Shown here: piece after piece, positions 45,392 to 57,316 of the stretch
Numbering within the stretch: position 1 is the first letter of the stretch
Layout: each line of letters opens with the position of its first letter
NCBI GenBank assembly: GCA_051294375.1
Contig: CM119270.1
Span: 17,606,893-17,670,892, forward strand
From: Paraspadella gotoi
Taxonomy: Eukaryota; Chaetognatha
Reading direction: 5' to 3'
Length of the DNA: 64,000 nucleotides
Notes under the pieces: generated by a model
The model's database searches: none
The model's input: the letters and a program-made list of their open reading frames with translations, nothing else
Told to the model about the DNA's origin: nothing
Translations under genes and position numbers: made by a program

Positions 45392-45586
45392 TCAATGGTT
45401 TTTTTCTTTTTTCAATGAATCAGGAGAATTCCTTCTAGTTCCATGCGGTTTACAGTACATTATTTTTCCCTTTTTTTCCTTTTTCTGTTGATATGTTTGC
45501 CAACTTCCATTTCCTAACTTAAATTTCGGATCCGCATGGCAACTTTTAAGTCGATTTGGGTGCAGACGAATCGTGTCAGTTTGCAT
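45392..45586 (-). CDS. Possible minus-strand exon
   Basis: Open frame reading MQTDTIRLHPNRLKSCHADP then KFKLGNGSWQTYQQ before a Lys-rich low-complexity end. It has moderate complexity and no clear polypyrimidine tract before it. The copy at about 60100-60240 is broken by indels. Confidence 0.2.
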   Translation of the reverse strand: MQTDTIRLHPNRLKSCHADPKFKLGNGSWQTYQQKKEKKGKIMYCKPHGTRRNSPDSLKKEKNH

Positions 45587-45599
45587 TGCTGAATGTCCT

Positions 45600-46200
45600 A
45601 CGCGTTTTCTACGTTTCCATCACTTCACATTTTGTTTGTGATCGGAATATTTTGTTGTGTTTCGAGCAATCTAATTTAGCGAGAGAGATAATGAGCCTGT
45701 GAGCTTTCTAATGGCCTTAGTTTCTCCACTGGTTTTTCTTACTTTAAAGATACGCTTCTGAATAAAATTATTATAGAATGGATCTGTAAAAGTAAGGAGT
45801 GTAGATATCGTCTCTGCTTATACATACTTGATTAACGCCCTGCACAAATATCCGATATACCCTTTTCGGGCCCCTCATCTTCGCCCCCTCATCTTCGCCG
45901 CGTGCATCTTGCGCCGCTCGACGGGGCCGAATTTCGCAGCGAAGGACGAAGTACGAAATCCTTAGGGATTCGTCGTCGAGGAAAAACCGCGAAAGTTAAT
46001 AGGAAGTACTTTTGAGGAGAAAGAAAACTACATCAGTAATCCGGGTGCGGCATTAGTAATCAACATTAAGCATCAAACATTAAGCATTAAGTACCGTAAT
46101 CGGACATCAGCTTGAGCATGCAGCGTCGGCAATCAAAACCATCAACAGTGCATTATGCAGTGAAGAATAACATAACTTATCATTCTTCTTGATATAGATT
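45600..46200. other. Spacer with a short CpG-rich patch
   Basis: AT-rich apart from 45868-45990, which has a 14-base tandem (CCCTCATCTTCGCC) and CpG-rich sequence. No convincing exon. Confidence 0.4.
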
Positions 46201-46233
46201 TTTTCTTCCTGATAAATATATTTTTTTCTTTAG

Positions 46234-46286
46234 AATACACAGATGGTTGCCAAGCAAATGTAGAAAAAACTTGCTGTCCTGCTTGA
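46234..46286 (+). CDS. Possible small Cys-rich terminal exon
   Basis: A long T-rich tract ending TTTAG at 46229-46233 opens into YTDGCQANVEKTCCPA and a TGA at 46284-46286. Three cysteines in 16 residues is unusual for chance. In the second copy (about 60850-60900) the acceptor region is altered. Only 53 bases, so confidence is low. Confidence 0.22.
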
Positions 46287-46617
46287 TTGGGTTGTCATGA
46301 TTCAATTCCATATTTATAAAAAAAATATTTTATAAATCTTTGACGTCATTCGTTGATCCTGGGTTTGCCTTCTTTGTTTTCGGCGTCGGAAGGTGAAGAA
46401 AATCTTTTATCGATTTGATAAGATTCTTAGAAATCTATTCTGCTATCTTATTATTATTCTCCTTAATACTACAATTAACTTTTTGTACAATTCTTATTTC
46501 GACTACTTCTCTTATTCTTCTTATTTCGACTACCAACTTTTCCTATCAAATTATGTCTTTCCTCCTTACAAATTCCTCCCCTTCTATTCCTCCCCTTATT
46601 CTCTCTCCTCTCTTCTC

Positions 46618-46645
46618 TCTTCCTCCCCTCCATCTCTCTCTCTCT

Positions 46646-46703
<58 letters not shown>
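46618..46703. repeat. (CT)n microsatellite
   Basis: Interrupted CT; matched at 61305-61412. Confidence 0.95.
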
Positions 46704-46705
<2 letters not shown>

Positions 46706-47230
46706 CGGGTTTGATCTCATTTGCCTATGACAAAGGCTTTTGTTGTTGTCTAAATTCAGAAGAAAGGCTCTTCGTCGACTTGATCGTCGGTCTCCTCGTC
46801 GTCATGACAACAAAGTGACAACAAGAGAAGAAATGTAGTTTAGCGTCTAAATTCCGCCTCGAGTATCAGTTTTCGTTTCGCCTTCCATTGAATTTTCGAG
46901 TTTCGTATATTGTCTCAGATCAACGAACCCAAAACTATTGACAAATTCAACTCTTCGTTGCAATTTAACAATATCGAGCGTCTATCTTTGCCTTTGTCTA
47001 TCTTTGTCTATCTTAATCTAATCTAATCACATCACAAAGACTAAGTAAAAAAAAAACGTTAAAAACGGTGATTGTATTAAACATTTAATTATTATTAAAT
47101 TTAGAAACGACGTTATTGAAGCTCCGAGATGATTATAGTTTTTTTTTCTGAGCTGGTGCCGTGTTGTGCCGATTCCCGAAAAAACTCCCGTCATTATAAA
47201 AAAAACAACAACAACAACAACAGCAACTGA
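46704..47230. other. Probable 3' flank of the cysteine-rich gene
   Basis: AT-rich with a short CpG patch (46740-46830). A TGTCTATCTT tandem lies at 46990-47020. No canonical AATAAA on the minus strand was found just past the stop. Confidence 0.35.
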
Positions 47231-47604
47231 TTAACAACTCGTCTGCCCGTAGCCTTCCGATCCAGGGCAAGCCTGGCAAACTTCGTTTCCTTCGTCCGCC
47301 TTGAAAAACCCCGGGCGGCACGGTCGGCACCCGAGCGGGCCCTCATCCGGCTCCGTCCCCGGCGGGCACGCCTCGCAGTAATATCCGGCTAATCGGGGCT
47401 GCGAGCCCGAGGGGCATCGGGGGCACATGTCGTCGACTGATTCGTCGTCGTCTTCGTCGTCGTCCTCGTGGACAATGGGATCGAAGAAGGTGTGGTTCGA
47501 ATCTGCGCAACATGTTCTCGGTCGTTGGAGGATGTAGACCTGATCCTTTTTGTCGACAAAGTTGTTTTCGTTTCGATTACGGCGTCGGGGTTTCCAAGTT
47601 AAAT
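47231..47604 (-). CDS. Cysteine-rich (ephrin-receptor-like, GCC2/GCC3-type) terminal exon
   Basis: On the minus strand, CTTTCCATTCGATCAG ends at 47605, then a frame stays open for 123 codons to a TAA (47233-47231). In order: a basic stretch (KPRRRNRNENN), VYILQRPRTCCAD, an acidic run (EDDDEDDDE), then about 65 residues with nine cysteines. These include four CxxC pairs spaced 13-14 residues apart, with CEACPPGTEPDEG and CRPCRPGFF. CxxCPPGT is the hallmark of ephrin-receptor-like/GCC2-GCC3 modules of extracellular proteins, so secretion is likely, but no signal peptide lies in this exon. It is a C-terminal exon. The protein itself I cannot name. EGF- or TNFR-like classification is the alternative. 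Confidence 0.62.
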
Positions 47605-48830
47605 CTGATCGAATGGAAAGATTTAACTTGTTATAAATACACGTAGTTAAAATATTTTATTTGTACTTGGTTCACTTAAATTAAAAATCTAGCTTTTAAA
47701 TTGAGATTTAGGTGGGATCTACAGATTCTCAATCAATATTAGAGCGTAGTGAAAGTTACGAAGTTTCTAAATGTCAATTTTGAACAACATACCATCAGTG
47801 AACATTAATTTGTAGAAAAAATTAATTTTAAGTTCTTTAATTTTCGCAGTAGGCTATATTTATATATAGTATTATCCTTATAAAATTGAGAAATTTCCAA
47901 ATAGGCTTTTCTTAATTTTGACTGCAGATTTGAATTCCGAAGTTCCTCGCATAAAAGTTGAGAAAAGAAAATATAAATCATTTTTAAAAATTCTTTCATT
48001 AAGTGGGTTAAAAATTAAAATTTAAATATCAAAATTTTAATTTTCAGCTATAAAATAAGGTTTTTTAAAAATTTTCTCAAACTTAATGAAAGAATTTTTA
48101 AAAAAGGAGTTATATTTTTTTTTTTTTACTTTTCATGACGAATCCAAATCTGCAAAAAAAAATCTTAAAACATATTTTGAAATTTATTATTTAAATTGTA
48201 AAATTTATTATAAATTTTTTATAATACATAATGGTTGATTAATATAATGGTTGTTCGTTTCCTCACTTTTAGAATTTTAATTAAAGTAATTTTAAAATTT
48301 TTACTACGCTTTAATCAATATAGCCATATTGTCATTTAGTCATCATCGTAAATATTAGAGAAGAAAACTTAAATCATGAATTTTCTGAAATAAAAAAGAC
48401 AATTTGACAATTAAGACAATAAGAAGAATTAAACGATTAAACGATGAGTATGAGGCAAAAAATTGCACTAATGGCAACAAAAAATAAAATTCAAAAATTA
48501 AGGATCATTGCGACATTGCAAATTGGAAAAGTATTAAATATATCAATGAAAATCATGAGTGAATATTATCATTACACTAGGCGCATTTGCCATTTTTTTT
48601 TTAGTTCATAGACAGAAACTTGGCAAAGAGAAAAAAAAGAATACTATCATTATGGATTACGCTAACATTTATACTGGGCCATGCTCTTTTTTTTTTTTTA
48701 AGTCATAGACCAGAAAATTGTGCAAATTATTTTTTTTTTTTATTACTGATTCATGAAATAGAAGGCATTAAAATACCGAGTATAAAATTATTGAATATAC
48801 CCTTATCCTAATTATTTATTCTTATCGTTT
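47605..48830. other. AT-rich DNA, probable intron of the cysteine-rich gene
   Basis: About 75-80% A+T with many homopolymers and no open frame worth calling. Its first 900 bases recur three times in the last 1.6 kb of the window. Confidence 0.4.
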
Positions 48831-48837
48831 AATGATA

Positions 48838-49210
48838 CTAATTATTTTATCATTATTACATTATTATTTTTACATTATTATTATTATTATTAATTCATTA
48901 TAATTACTATGATTGGAATTAATATTATTGGATTCACCGCTCATTCTAATTATTAATTGTTACTTATCATTAATTGCCACTCATTCTAATTATTATTTTT
49001 TTACATTAATGATTACTATTATTATTTTTATCATTAATCACTATTATTATTTTATCGAATATTATTACTATGTTATTATTATAAAACTTAATATTATTAT
49101 TAATATTATTGTTTTACATATTATATTAAATATATATATTATACATACATATAATATATATATTTATCATCATTATTTATTGTTATTATAATTATTATTA
49201 CATGATACTA
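48838..49210. repeat. Very AT-rich, imperfect (ATT)n
   Basis: Dense TTATTA/ATTATT trinucleotides with TATATA patches. Confidence 0.85.
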
Positions 49211-49379
49211 TATACTAATGTACAATTTTATTATTATTACATTATCAACCATTGTTATATACTAAGTTTATGATTTTTAAACCTTAATTCTTAATCCTTT
49301 TAATGAATTTTTAAATCTATAATCCTTAATCTCAACTTTACAATACCGAATTCTCAATGACATACCAATTAATAGAATA

Positions 49380-49760
49380 ATTTCAATAATACCTTGGCCT
49401 TTTACTAAATCTACCGCAATTTCCGCCCTTCTGTCATCAGTCTTACCCCAGAATTCCCTACGCCAACCAAAACCTCTTCAAAACTGCCGCAATTCTAGCA
49501 TTAAATTTTAACACCCAAATTTTCCTTCAATTCCTTATCTTATTTTGAACAAACTTCCACAACTTTTTCAAACTGCGACTCCACACTTCTAGACCTGTTC
49601 CCTCTATCAATAAATCTATTAGACTAAAGTATACCCTAGCCATATTCCTAAGATTGAGATTTTGCTCTTTCCTCCGGTTAATGCCCAAACCCATCTCCCT
49701 TTTATCATGCTTTTGTCATTCTAGCTTCATTAGCGTCCACATGAAGATTGTTCAAATCAT
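49380..49760. other. Higher-complexity block, possible decayed element
   Basis: More GC-balanced than its surroundings. All frames have stops, though minus-strand fragments such as REFWGKTDDRRAEIAVDLVK look like old coding sequence. Could be a retroelement remnant; I cannot identify it. Confidence 0.25.
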
Positions 49761-49876
49761 CATTTATTTGAACTCATATTTTTTATCATAAAACTGCAAA
49801 TATAGTTACACGGATCATGTCATGTACACGTTATTCACGCAACCTCGATTCCCCCCGAGCAAATCCTCCTACTCAC

Positions 49877-50057
49877 GGCTGCAGATAATGTTCATCCACA
49901 GGAAAATGGCACGCAGGTCTTTCCCATCTCATGTAGTAGTGAATCTTCTGCCGACATTCCTCAAGTCGACGTCGGCTGGGGAGATTCTCCACTTCCTCCG
50001 TGGCCGTTGTTGCGACAGATCGGGTCCAACTTTTGAGGCAACTGGGAGGGTTAGTAT
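49877..50057 (-). CDS. Candidate internal exon, unknown protein
   Basis: On the minus strand, a pyrimidine-rich stretch (CATCTTCTTCCTCCCTCCGTCC) ends in AAAG at 50058. The exon is open for about 59 codons and ends at CTGCAGCC|GTGAGT (donor 49876-49871), a strong site in phase 2. The peptide includes TATEEVENLPSRRRLEECRQ and then IHYYMRWERPACHFPVDEHY: non-repetitive, with three Cys and many aromatics. An alternative acceptor (CCTCCCAG) would start it at 50041. It lies upstream of the cysteine-rich exon on the same strand but the phases do not match, so another exon must intervene if they are one gene. Single copy in the window. Confidence 0.5.
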
Positions 50058-50178
50058 CTTTGGACGGAGGGAGGAAGAAGATGAAGTAATAAAGGTACGA
50101 TTTTTTAGTCTCGCGCAACGAGGTACTCTATAAAACGCTTTCGGTTGTACTGTCTATCTGTTTTCGATGATATATAAG

Positions 50179-50203
50179 NNNNNNNNNNNNNNNNNNNNNN
50201 NNN
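50179..50203. other. Assembly gap, 25 N
   Basis: Precedes a chimeric contig start. Confidence 0.99.
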
Positions 50204-50302
50204 TTTTAATTTTCAGCTTAAAATATAGGTTTTTTAAAAATTTTCTCAACTTAATGAAAGAATTTTTAAAAAAGAGTTATATTTCAAAAAAAAAGAGAGA
50301 GA
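50204..50302 (+). other. Chimeric contig start
   Basis: 50204-50285 matches 48040-48115 (and 62893-62970), then A-run plus GAGAGAGAT leads abruptly into unit sequence (TGTGATCGTTTCGAG) equivalent to 35617. Confidence 0.8.
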
Positions 50303-50499
50303 TGTGATCGTTTCGAGAAAACCGTCGATTGGATGCAAGCAAGACTTAAATAGTTATTTTTTGTCAAATGTTATTTAACATGATATTTGATAAAAATTCA
50401 AGTTTCTGAGAAAATTATTAACGATCTCGCTTGCAGACCTGACGCCATCCTTGTCGCCGCGTCTTTTAGCGTTTCTTTCGTAAATCCCCTACCGAACTC

Positions 50500-50595
50500 T
50501 TACCCACAAGGCCCAAAACCAGGCCGACCCACAAGGCCGACCACGCCGCCCCACACCGCCCCACGCCCCACGCCCCACGCCCCACGCCCAACCCT
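50500..50595 (-). other. G-quadruplex-prone block on minus strand (copy 4)
   Basis: CCCCACGCCCCACGCCCCA-type series, core 50541-50590. Confidence 0.65.
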
Positions 50596-50599
50596 AACC

Positions 50600-53520
50600 T
50601 TCGGCCATCGTCACTTCACAGCAAGTTTTTCCCCGCCTTATTTTTTTTTCGCACCGTCCCGGGTTTTTTTTCGCGAGCGATTCTCAAAGACGAAGAGAGG
50701 GCGGAGAGAGAGCGGGCAGAAAAAATGATTAACGAGGGAGAGAGAGAGATGTGCGAATCCAGCCCTTTGCGTGCGAGCGTGCACAAAACTGCGCGCATTG
50801 AAGAAGTCTAATGACGGTCGTCAAACTTTTTTGAAAAAATAAAAGATAAAAAGTGAGAAATAATGAAAAAAAACGACGTAATTCTGTGATGACTTGAAAA
50901 GTATTAAAAAAGAAAAAAAGGAAAAGAAAAAAGGAAAAAAAATCCAATTTCATTCGGCGAAAAAGAAAAAAAATATCTTGCGATGGATGAACGATCGAGC
51001 GAAAGGAATCGATGAACAATAAAAAGGGACAACGGACAGAAGGACTAACGGACACTAAACGGACGAAAAAACAAAACGCGAAATGGATTCCGTGTGAATT
51101 CTTGAAAAATGAACTACGCGCCTTCCTAACCCCTCACCACATCGATTTCCTCACCCGCTCGCCTTCACAGCCGCTACTAAACGGCGAAGTCTCTGTGAAT
51201 CTGAAGTGAATCTTTGTGAATCTGCGGGAATCTCCCGATCCGGACGACGACGAAACGTCGACGACGACGAAAGTCGTCCAAAGAAATCCGATAGTAGAAG
51301 GAAATCGAGAAAAGGAAAAAAAAACTCTTCTCTTCTCCAAAAAAGGGAATAAAAGGAAAAAAAGGGGAAGGAAAAAAGGGGTAAAAGAGAATAAAAAAGA
51401 TAAAAGAAAACTCAAAAAAGGGATAAAAGGGAAGAAAAAGGAGAAAGAAGAAAGGGATAAAAAGGGTAGAAAAAAGTATAAAAAGGGAAGAGGATCAAAA
51501 AGGGCGGTTTAAATGAGAAAAGAACTGGAGGGGAAAAAAAATAAAGGGAGCACAACAGAATAATGGATGAAATTAAAAAAAAAGTAAAAAGAAAGACAAA
51601 AGTAAGAATTTGAAAGAGAACCGATAGTACGGTTAGAGGGCAAAAGAGAAGAGGTCCGAACTTTGCATCGTTCATCGAAACAAACCCACTGTAGAAAAAG
51701 GATAGGAAAAAAAAAAAACAAATAGAAGATAAAAAAAAACTAGAGAGCGAGAAGAGAAGCCCCTTTTAAAAAGTCCGGGGTCGTCGGAAAAAAAGACAAA
51801 AACCAAAAACAATAATAAAAAGAAAGAAAAAAAGAAAAAATAAAAGGGTAAAACAAAAGGAAACGGGACTGACGAAAAAAAAGAAATTGGAGGAAGACAC
51901 AATTTTCTTCTTTTCTCTGCGAAAAAAAAACAAAAGAAATTCGTTGGAGTCGATATTGCTAATAATAATAAAATGAAAGAAAGAAACTAAAGACAAATAT
52001 CCAATAATAATCCAACAAAAAGCGAGCAACAGCGCCACGAATTAGAACAACAAAAACCAAAGAGTTTCCTCCTTCGCCAACCGCGGAAAATCTGTTAAAA
52101 ATCGTTTCGACGAAAAAAAAAAAAAGAAAAGAAAGAAAGAAAGTTTTCTTTTTTTTTTTTCCTCCTCGCGCCCCATAAACGAAAGAAAAAAAATGCTTTC
52201 ATCAGCGTTCGAGAACCGGAAAGAGAGTAGAGTAATAGGAAGAGAGAAGAGAGTAAAAGAGAGGAAAGTAAAAAGAGAAGAGAAGATAAGCCAAAGAGCA
52301 GAGGAATAAAAAAATCCGAGAGCGTTAAGGGGACGATCAAAATCCGTCGCGCGGAGAAGTTTTTAAAAAGGGGAAGTCGAGAAGCAAAGAAAATATATAC
52401 GAGTGAAAAAATTTTAAAAAAGGCTAAAAATTTTAAAAAAAATTATTTTTGGATATATATAACTAACAAAAAAAGGCTCGCGATTGAATTGGATTGTGGG
52501 AATTCCTAATCCAAAACAATAATCGTTAGAAAAATATACTGCGAAACAAAACCATTCTGGATTTTATTAAAAACATAAATCATCAAGTTTCTTCGTCCTC
52601 ACGCTAACAAAAAATAAATAAATAACTAATAAAAAAGCTATAAATACAAGTGAAACGTTCATTTCAAAAGTTAATATAAAAAATTAAAAAAACCCAAGCC
52701 AATTCAATTCGAATTCGTCTCTTCCAAAGAAACGCAACCGACAAAATGCCCCTCTCTGCCACCGCATTTTTCTTCGTCTCTCTTCTCTATCTGTCTCAAG
52801 TCATTTTTTCGTCTCTCTCTCTCTATTCTGTCTCCGCGTCTTAAACGTGGGTTTTATCGATACGTAGCAGCAGCCAACACCCTAAACCCCGCCAAACCCC
52901 CCCCAATAAAAAAATATATATATTCCGCTCCGTCATAAACGATAATAACTTTAAGGTTGTTTGTTTGTTTATTTTCTCTGCTAATTTCTGTTCCGTTTGT
53001 TTACGATTTTAACCGTCTGTAGCTATCGTCGGACTCGTAATTCTTTCCCGTGTCACGTGACTCTTAATCGTCCACGTTTTTTTTTTTTTTACCAAAAAAT
53101 AAAAAAATAAAAAACTATTGTAAACATTTTTAAAAAACTTTATGACGAAAAAAAATTAAACGATAACCGAACGCGCCTTCCGGGAAATTGACTCGGAAAC
53201 AAAAGGACGAAAACAAATCGAAAGTAAAAGAAACGTAACGAAACAACAATTTTTTTGTTTTTTTTTTCTCGACGCATGCTTTTTCTTTTATAAACAAGAA
53301 CGCGAAGAAAGAAATGTTTTGAAATTAAGGAAAAACAAAGGCAAAACAAAACAACAAAAAATAAAAAAACACAAAAACTATAAAGCTTCTTGTTCGCAAG
53401 TTTTAATCTCAAAGTCTAGCAACAAACAATTAATCGATTATCCTAAGTCAAAAATTAAAAAGACGAAAAAAAAAAAAAATTAACTCAAAGTAAGTTAAGA
53501 AAAAAAACAATCTTGGAAGA
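50600..53520. other. Purine/A-rich region with no firm gene (copy 4)
   Basis: Matches 35906-38770. The Asp-rich candidate lies near 51200-51300. GTCACGTGAC is at 53052-53061. Confidence 0.4.
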
Positions 53521-53523
53521 AAA

Positions 53524-53610
53524 TTAATCGTCCATCAAAGTCCACGGACTCTCACATTTGTTTCGTGACTCTTCACCGAACTCGCGTGAAATTGTCTCGA
53601 TCCCGGCGTC
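53524..53610 (-). CDS. Candidate minus-strand terminal exon (copy 4, frameshifted)
   Basis: Counterpart of 28187-28106 with four or more inserted bases. Confidence 0.3.
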   Translation of the reverse strand, partial: DAGIETISREFGEESRNKCESPWTLMDD

Positions 53611-54927
53611 CTTGTGAAAACCAAACCAAAAAAACACAAACGCAAAAAAAACGAACCAAAGTACAATAAAGTACATTGAATATACGAGAAATCGACTATC
53701 GGACGGATTAAATTTACCTATTCCTCTTGCTGACAAAAAGGCATTCGATTGATAATTTTCAAATCCCAAAAGTGCTCGACACAATATTTTGTCTCACTAG
53801 TCCCCGGTCCAAGGGCCGAACAAAGGAAAAAAAAAAACCAAAAAGACAAATGCTTAACTCGCGAAAAAAACAACAAAAAACAAAACTAAATTCGTTGATT
53901 TCAGAGAAAGAATTAAACTTAAAGAAATTATAAACACACACACACACACACAAAAAGCCGTTTCCTCTTTTGAATTCGTGTTCGAGTACACACACGACGT
54001 AAAAAACTAAACGAAATAAAATTCCGTGGTGTGAACTAAGAATTGAAAAAAATTAACGTATAAACCGAGAGAAGACGAAAATATCGATATTTTTTAAAAA
54101 AATAGGCAGATCCGGCCAACATAATATGCCGCATAAATATTAATATTAATAGCTCGATACCAAATATATATAATATATAGCCGCTTGCCACAGCACTCTC
54201 GCTTGACGACACACGGTTCAAATTTCTTTTTTTTTTTTGCCCCATTGATTTCGTTTCGTTTTGATTTTTAACAAGCACGCTGCCTTGCATAATCATTTTT
54301 CGCATCTTGTCGCAAAAAGAAAAGTCCGACTGGCTACCTAAAACTTTCGGACGCGATCTTATTTTAGTTATAAATTGTATCGGATCGTTCAAATATACAT
54401 TTCTTTCGTCAGGCTTTTCATTAAATATGAACGAACCGGAATTTGTTTATGATAAACTTTCTTTGTTCAAAATCAAACGCTTATTAAAAAAAAAATACCA
54501 AAAAAAAAACAACAAACTAAATAAGCAAACAAAAAGTCTACTAACCGCTTTGCATCGCAAAAAAACAAAAACAAAAAAATCTGCTATAAAAAAATAAAAT
54601 AATCGAGAATCCGAGAACCTCACTAAATCGTTTGGCGAGATTTCACGAATAAAAAATCAACCTGGCAAACGGAAATATAAACAAAAAGACAAGAAAAAAC
54701 CGACCCTGAAGAAAAAAAAACACTAAGGGGTCGACGTATTTGTTCGCATTTCTGATGTTTTCACTCGTTAAGACAACTAGGAACCGCCACCAGGGCTGTA
54801 AACTATCAACCTAAAAAAAAAAACAAAAACAAAAGCCCCCAAGCATATAAAAGGGAAAAACGGCGGATTCGCGTTCGTGCCCGGAACCCCCAAAAAAGGG
54901 TCCGAAAATGTCGTAACCCCGCACCTT

Positions 54928-54976
54928 CCCGTAGAACGGACCCGTACTCACCCGAGTAAGGTTCGTCCTTACGAGG
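54928..54976 (+). ncRNA. Stem-loop (copy 4, degraded 5' arm)
   Basis: The 3' arm and inner stem are intact; the 5' arm has lost bases (CCCGTAGAACGGACC). Confidence 0.2.
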
Positions 54977-55015
54977 ACACTGCCCAGACAATTACCTCAT
55001 ACAAACGCCAGCTTA
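54952..55015 (-). CDS. Candidate minus-strand exon (copy 4)
   Basis: Counterpart of 40207-40146 with inserted bases; the GTGAGT donor is intact. Confidence 0.22.
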
Positions 55016-55077
55016 CTGCATCATTCCTGCTTTCAGGTGAGAAAAAGGTCAATTGCGAGGTTTGATAAATGGATTTA

Positions 55078-55093
55078 AAGAGAGAGAGAGAGA

Positions 55094-55155
<62 letters not shown>

Positions 55156-55205
55156 CAGAGAGAAGAGAGAGAGAGAGAGAGAGCAGAGAGAGAGAGAGAG
55201 AGAGA
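55078..55205. repeat. (GA)n microsatellite (copy 4)
   Basis: Interrupted GA between donor (55036) and acceptor (55272). Confidence 0.95.
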
Positions 55206-55982
55206 CGTGAGTCTTTACAACTATTTCATCTTTGTTAATCCTTTGTTTAAATTTTCCTCGATTTTTTCGCAGGGACATCTGCCGTCGATCTTCATCCGCG
55301 CTGCTTGCCGCTCCATCACAATTAAAAGAAAAACAAATAAAAAAAAAGGATTCTTCATCGGCTACGTAGCTACTGCGCAAAAAAAAAAAACCAAATAAAT
55401 AAATAAACAAACCCCCTCCCCAAAAAAAAAAATATACTTACCTTCGTCATTAACGCAACTAGGCAGTAGTCGGTTTTAAAAAAAAATACAAACTTAAATG
55501 TTAACTTTACTCTTCGTGGTTGACTAAATAATCGTCTCTTTCCATTGGGTCTTGCTATCCTCGCTTTCCCTTCTGTCTTGTATTCGTGCACGCCCCCCCC
55601 CCAACCAAAAAAGATTGTTATTATTCCACTAGTTGCGTATGCAACGTCATCGTCCTAACGTAAAGAGAAGAAAAAGAAAAAATATTCCGTAGTTAATACT
55701 TAGTCGTACCCTCTAAATCGGAGTGTTAGAATGTAGAAAATATTTTCAAATAAACTGAACTAATTATTAACTAAAACAAAAAATAAAAATACAAAATTCG
55801 GTTAGAAACCGCTAACATCGCGAGTTGCTCTCTCTCATCTTTCTCTCCCGACAATTTTACTCTCGAATAAATAATCGTTTTCCTTTCAAAAACTAAAAAG
55901 AAAAAAAAACTCTCGAATAATAAAAAAGAAAAAAATAGTAAAAGTGGAGAAAAGCGAAAAATATTGGCTTTCGCGACTTTGT

Positions 55983-56122
55983 GACCTTGGAGCATAAAAA
56001 CGAACCTCACCTCTTCACATCGCACTCACTACCCTTTTTTTCTCTCTCTCATCTCTCTCGATTTTATTCTTCGCAAGTCTCGCGCCGGCGACGAACGACC
56101 TTCCAGTTTTTTTTTTACGAAG
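55983..56122 (+). promoter_or_regulatory. Promoter and first non-coding exon (copy 4)
   Basis: TGACCTTGG-AGCATAAAA: an extra G interrupts the receptor half-site. TATA-like at 55993; exon ends CGAAG|GTGAGT at 56122. Confidence 0.42.
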
Positions 56123-56762
56123 GTGAGTTGTCCGGTCGTGTTGTCGTCGATCGGCGTTGGTCGTTGTTGTTGTGATTTTGTGCGAATCATTCGTGAGTCA
56201 TGGTAATGCCATGTGAATGGATTGTGAATGACGAAAATGGTCGTTTTCACGCCTCGGTGACCCAAAAGCTTAAGCGTCCTAGGCTTTCTTTCTTTTATAA
56301 GTCGTAAGGTTGAAGCTTCCGGTTTCTAAAATCAATTCCACTCAATTTTTATTTATTTTTTTTTATTCCATTATTTATTTTCTGGTTTTATTGAAAAATC
56401 GATGAATCGTGAAAACGAAATCCCAGTTTCACACGATTCGTTTTTTGTTTTTTTTGTTAAAGAAAAAAAATTTAAAAAAGGCAATAATATCAAAGTTTAA
56501 ACATTATTTGTAATTTAAAAATAAACCTGTGAGTGACCAATGAACATCACAACTATTGGTGAAGATGTTCGATTACCCAATCTGTTCTATTTTAGGACTA
56601 TTCACTAGCGTTTTCATACAGAATTATTTATGAGCAATAAATTGGATTTTATATTCAGGATTAAATTCAGGATTGATGATGACCAAAATCTGTTGGAACT
56701 GAACACATCAAAGGAAGAAAAATTTTTTTGGTTATATCTATTGTCGGAAAAGAGAAGAGAGA

Positions 56763-56804
<42 letters not shown>

Positions 56805-56968
56805 AAAGAGAGATGCGATAGGCGGAATAGAGATACTAAAGTGCTCATTTATTTGACCCTATTAATCTCAAACAGTTTATACTGGAATGCCAATTAGATT
56901 TCCTAAATCTAATACAGAGAAAATAGTGGTAATTTCCCCTTAAACCTTTTTTTCCAATCTTTCCACAG

Positions 56969-57225
56969 GACGTTTTCCGCATCTCGGCCGCAGCAATATC
57001 CGCCAATATTCTCAGCAAGCAGCAGCATTTCTTCCTCTTGCCTTCAATCGTCCGCTTGCCTCGAAACCGCCGGGTTTTGCCGCCAATTGCAGCAACACCT
57101 TGTCCTTCTCTCTCACCCACTTGAACCTTGTTTATTATTTTTTTTTTGTTCGTCGAAACTTCGCAATTTGATTTGCGGAGAATCAAGTTTTGATTATTCG
57201 TCTTTGCAATCAAAGAAACTGAGAA
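56969..57225 (+). other. Exon 2, probably 5' UTR (copy 4)
   Basis: Acceptor TTCCACAG at 56961-56968; donor GAGAA|GTAAAG. Confidence 0.4.
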
Positions 57226-57316
57226 GTAAAGTTTAAACGTGCCAAAAAAAACCCCTATAATTTACTTATTTATAAACATTATTTTAAGCGGATTTTTTAA
57301 TATTTTCATTTTGCAG

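Larger units (their letters stand above)
43567..50178 (+). repeat. Downstream segment, first copy
   Basis: Continuation of copy 3. The part to about 48500 recurs at 58757-63132 and in part at 63158-64000. Confidence 0.9.

Noticed and set aside
46393-46818. 141-codon plus-strand ORF
   Set aside because: Hydrophobic AT-rich translation running into (CT)n; not kept in the second copy.
47494-47503. GGTTCGAATC, a perfect tRNA B-box
   Set aside because: No A-box or cloverleaf upstream; it lies inside the cysteine-rich exon.
49380-49760. Possible retrotransposon reverse transcriptase remnant
   Set aside because: Stops in every frame and no catalytic motif seen; listed only as an uncertain block.
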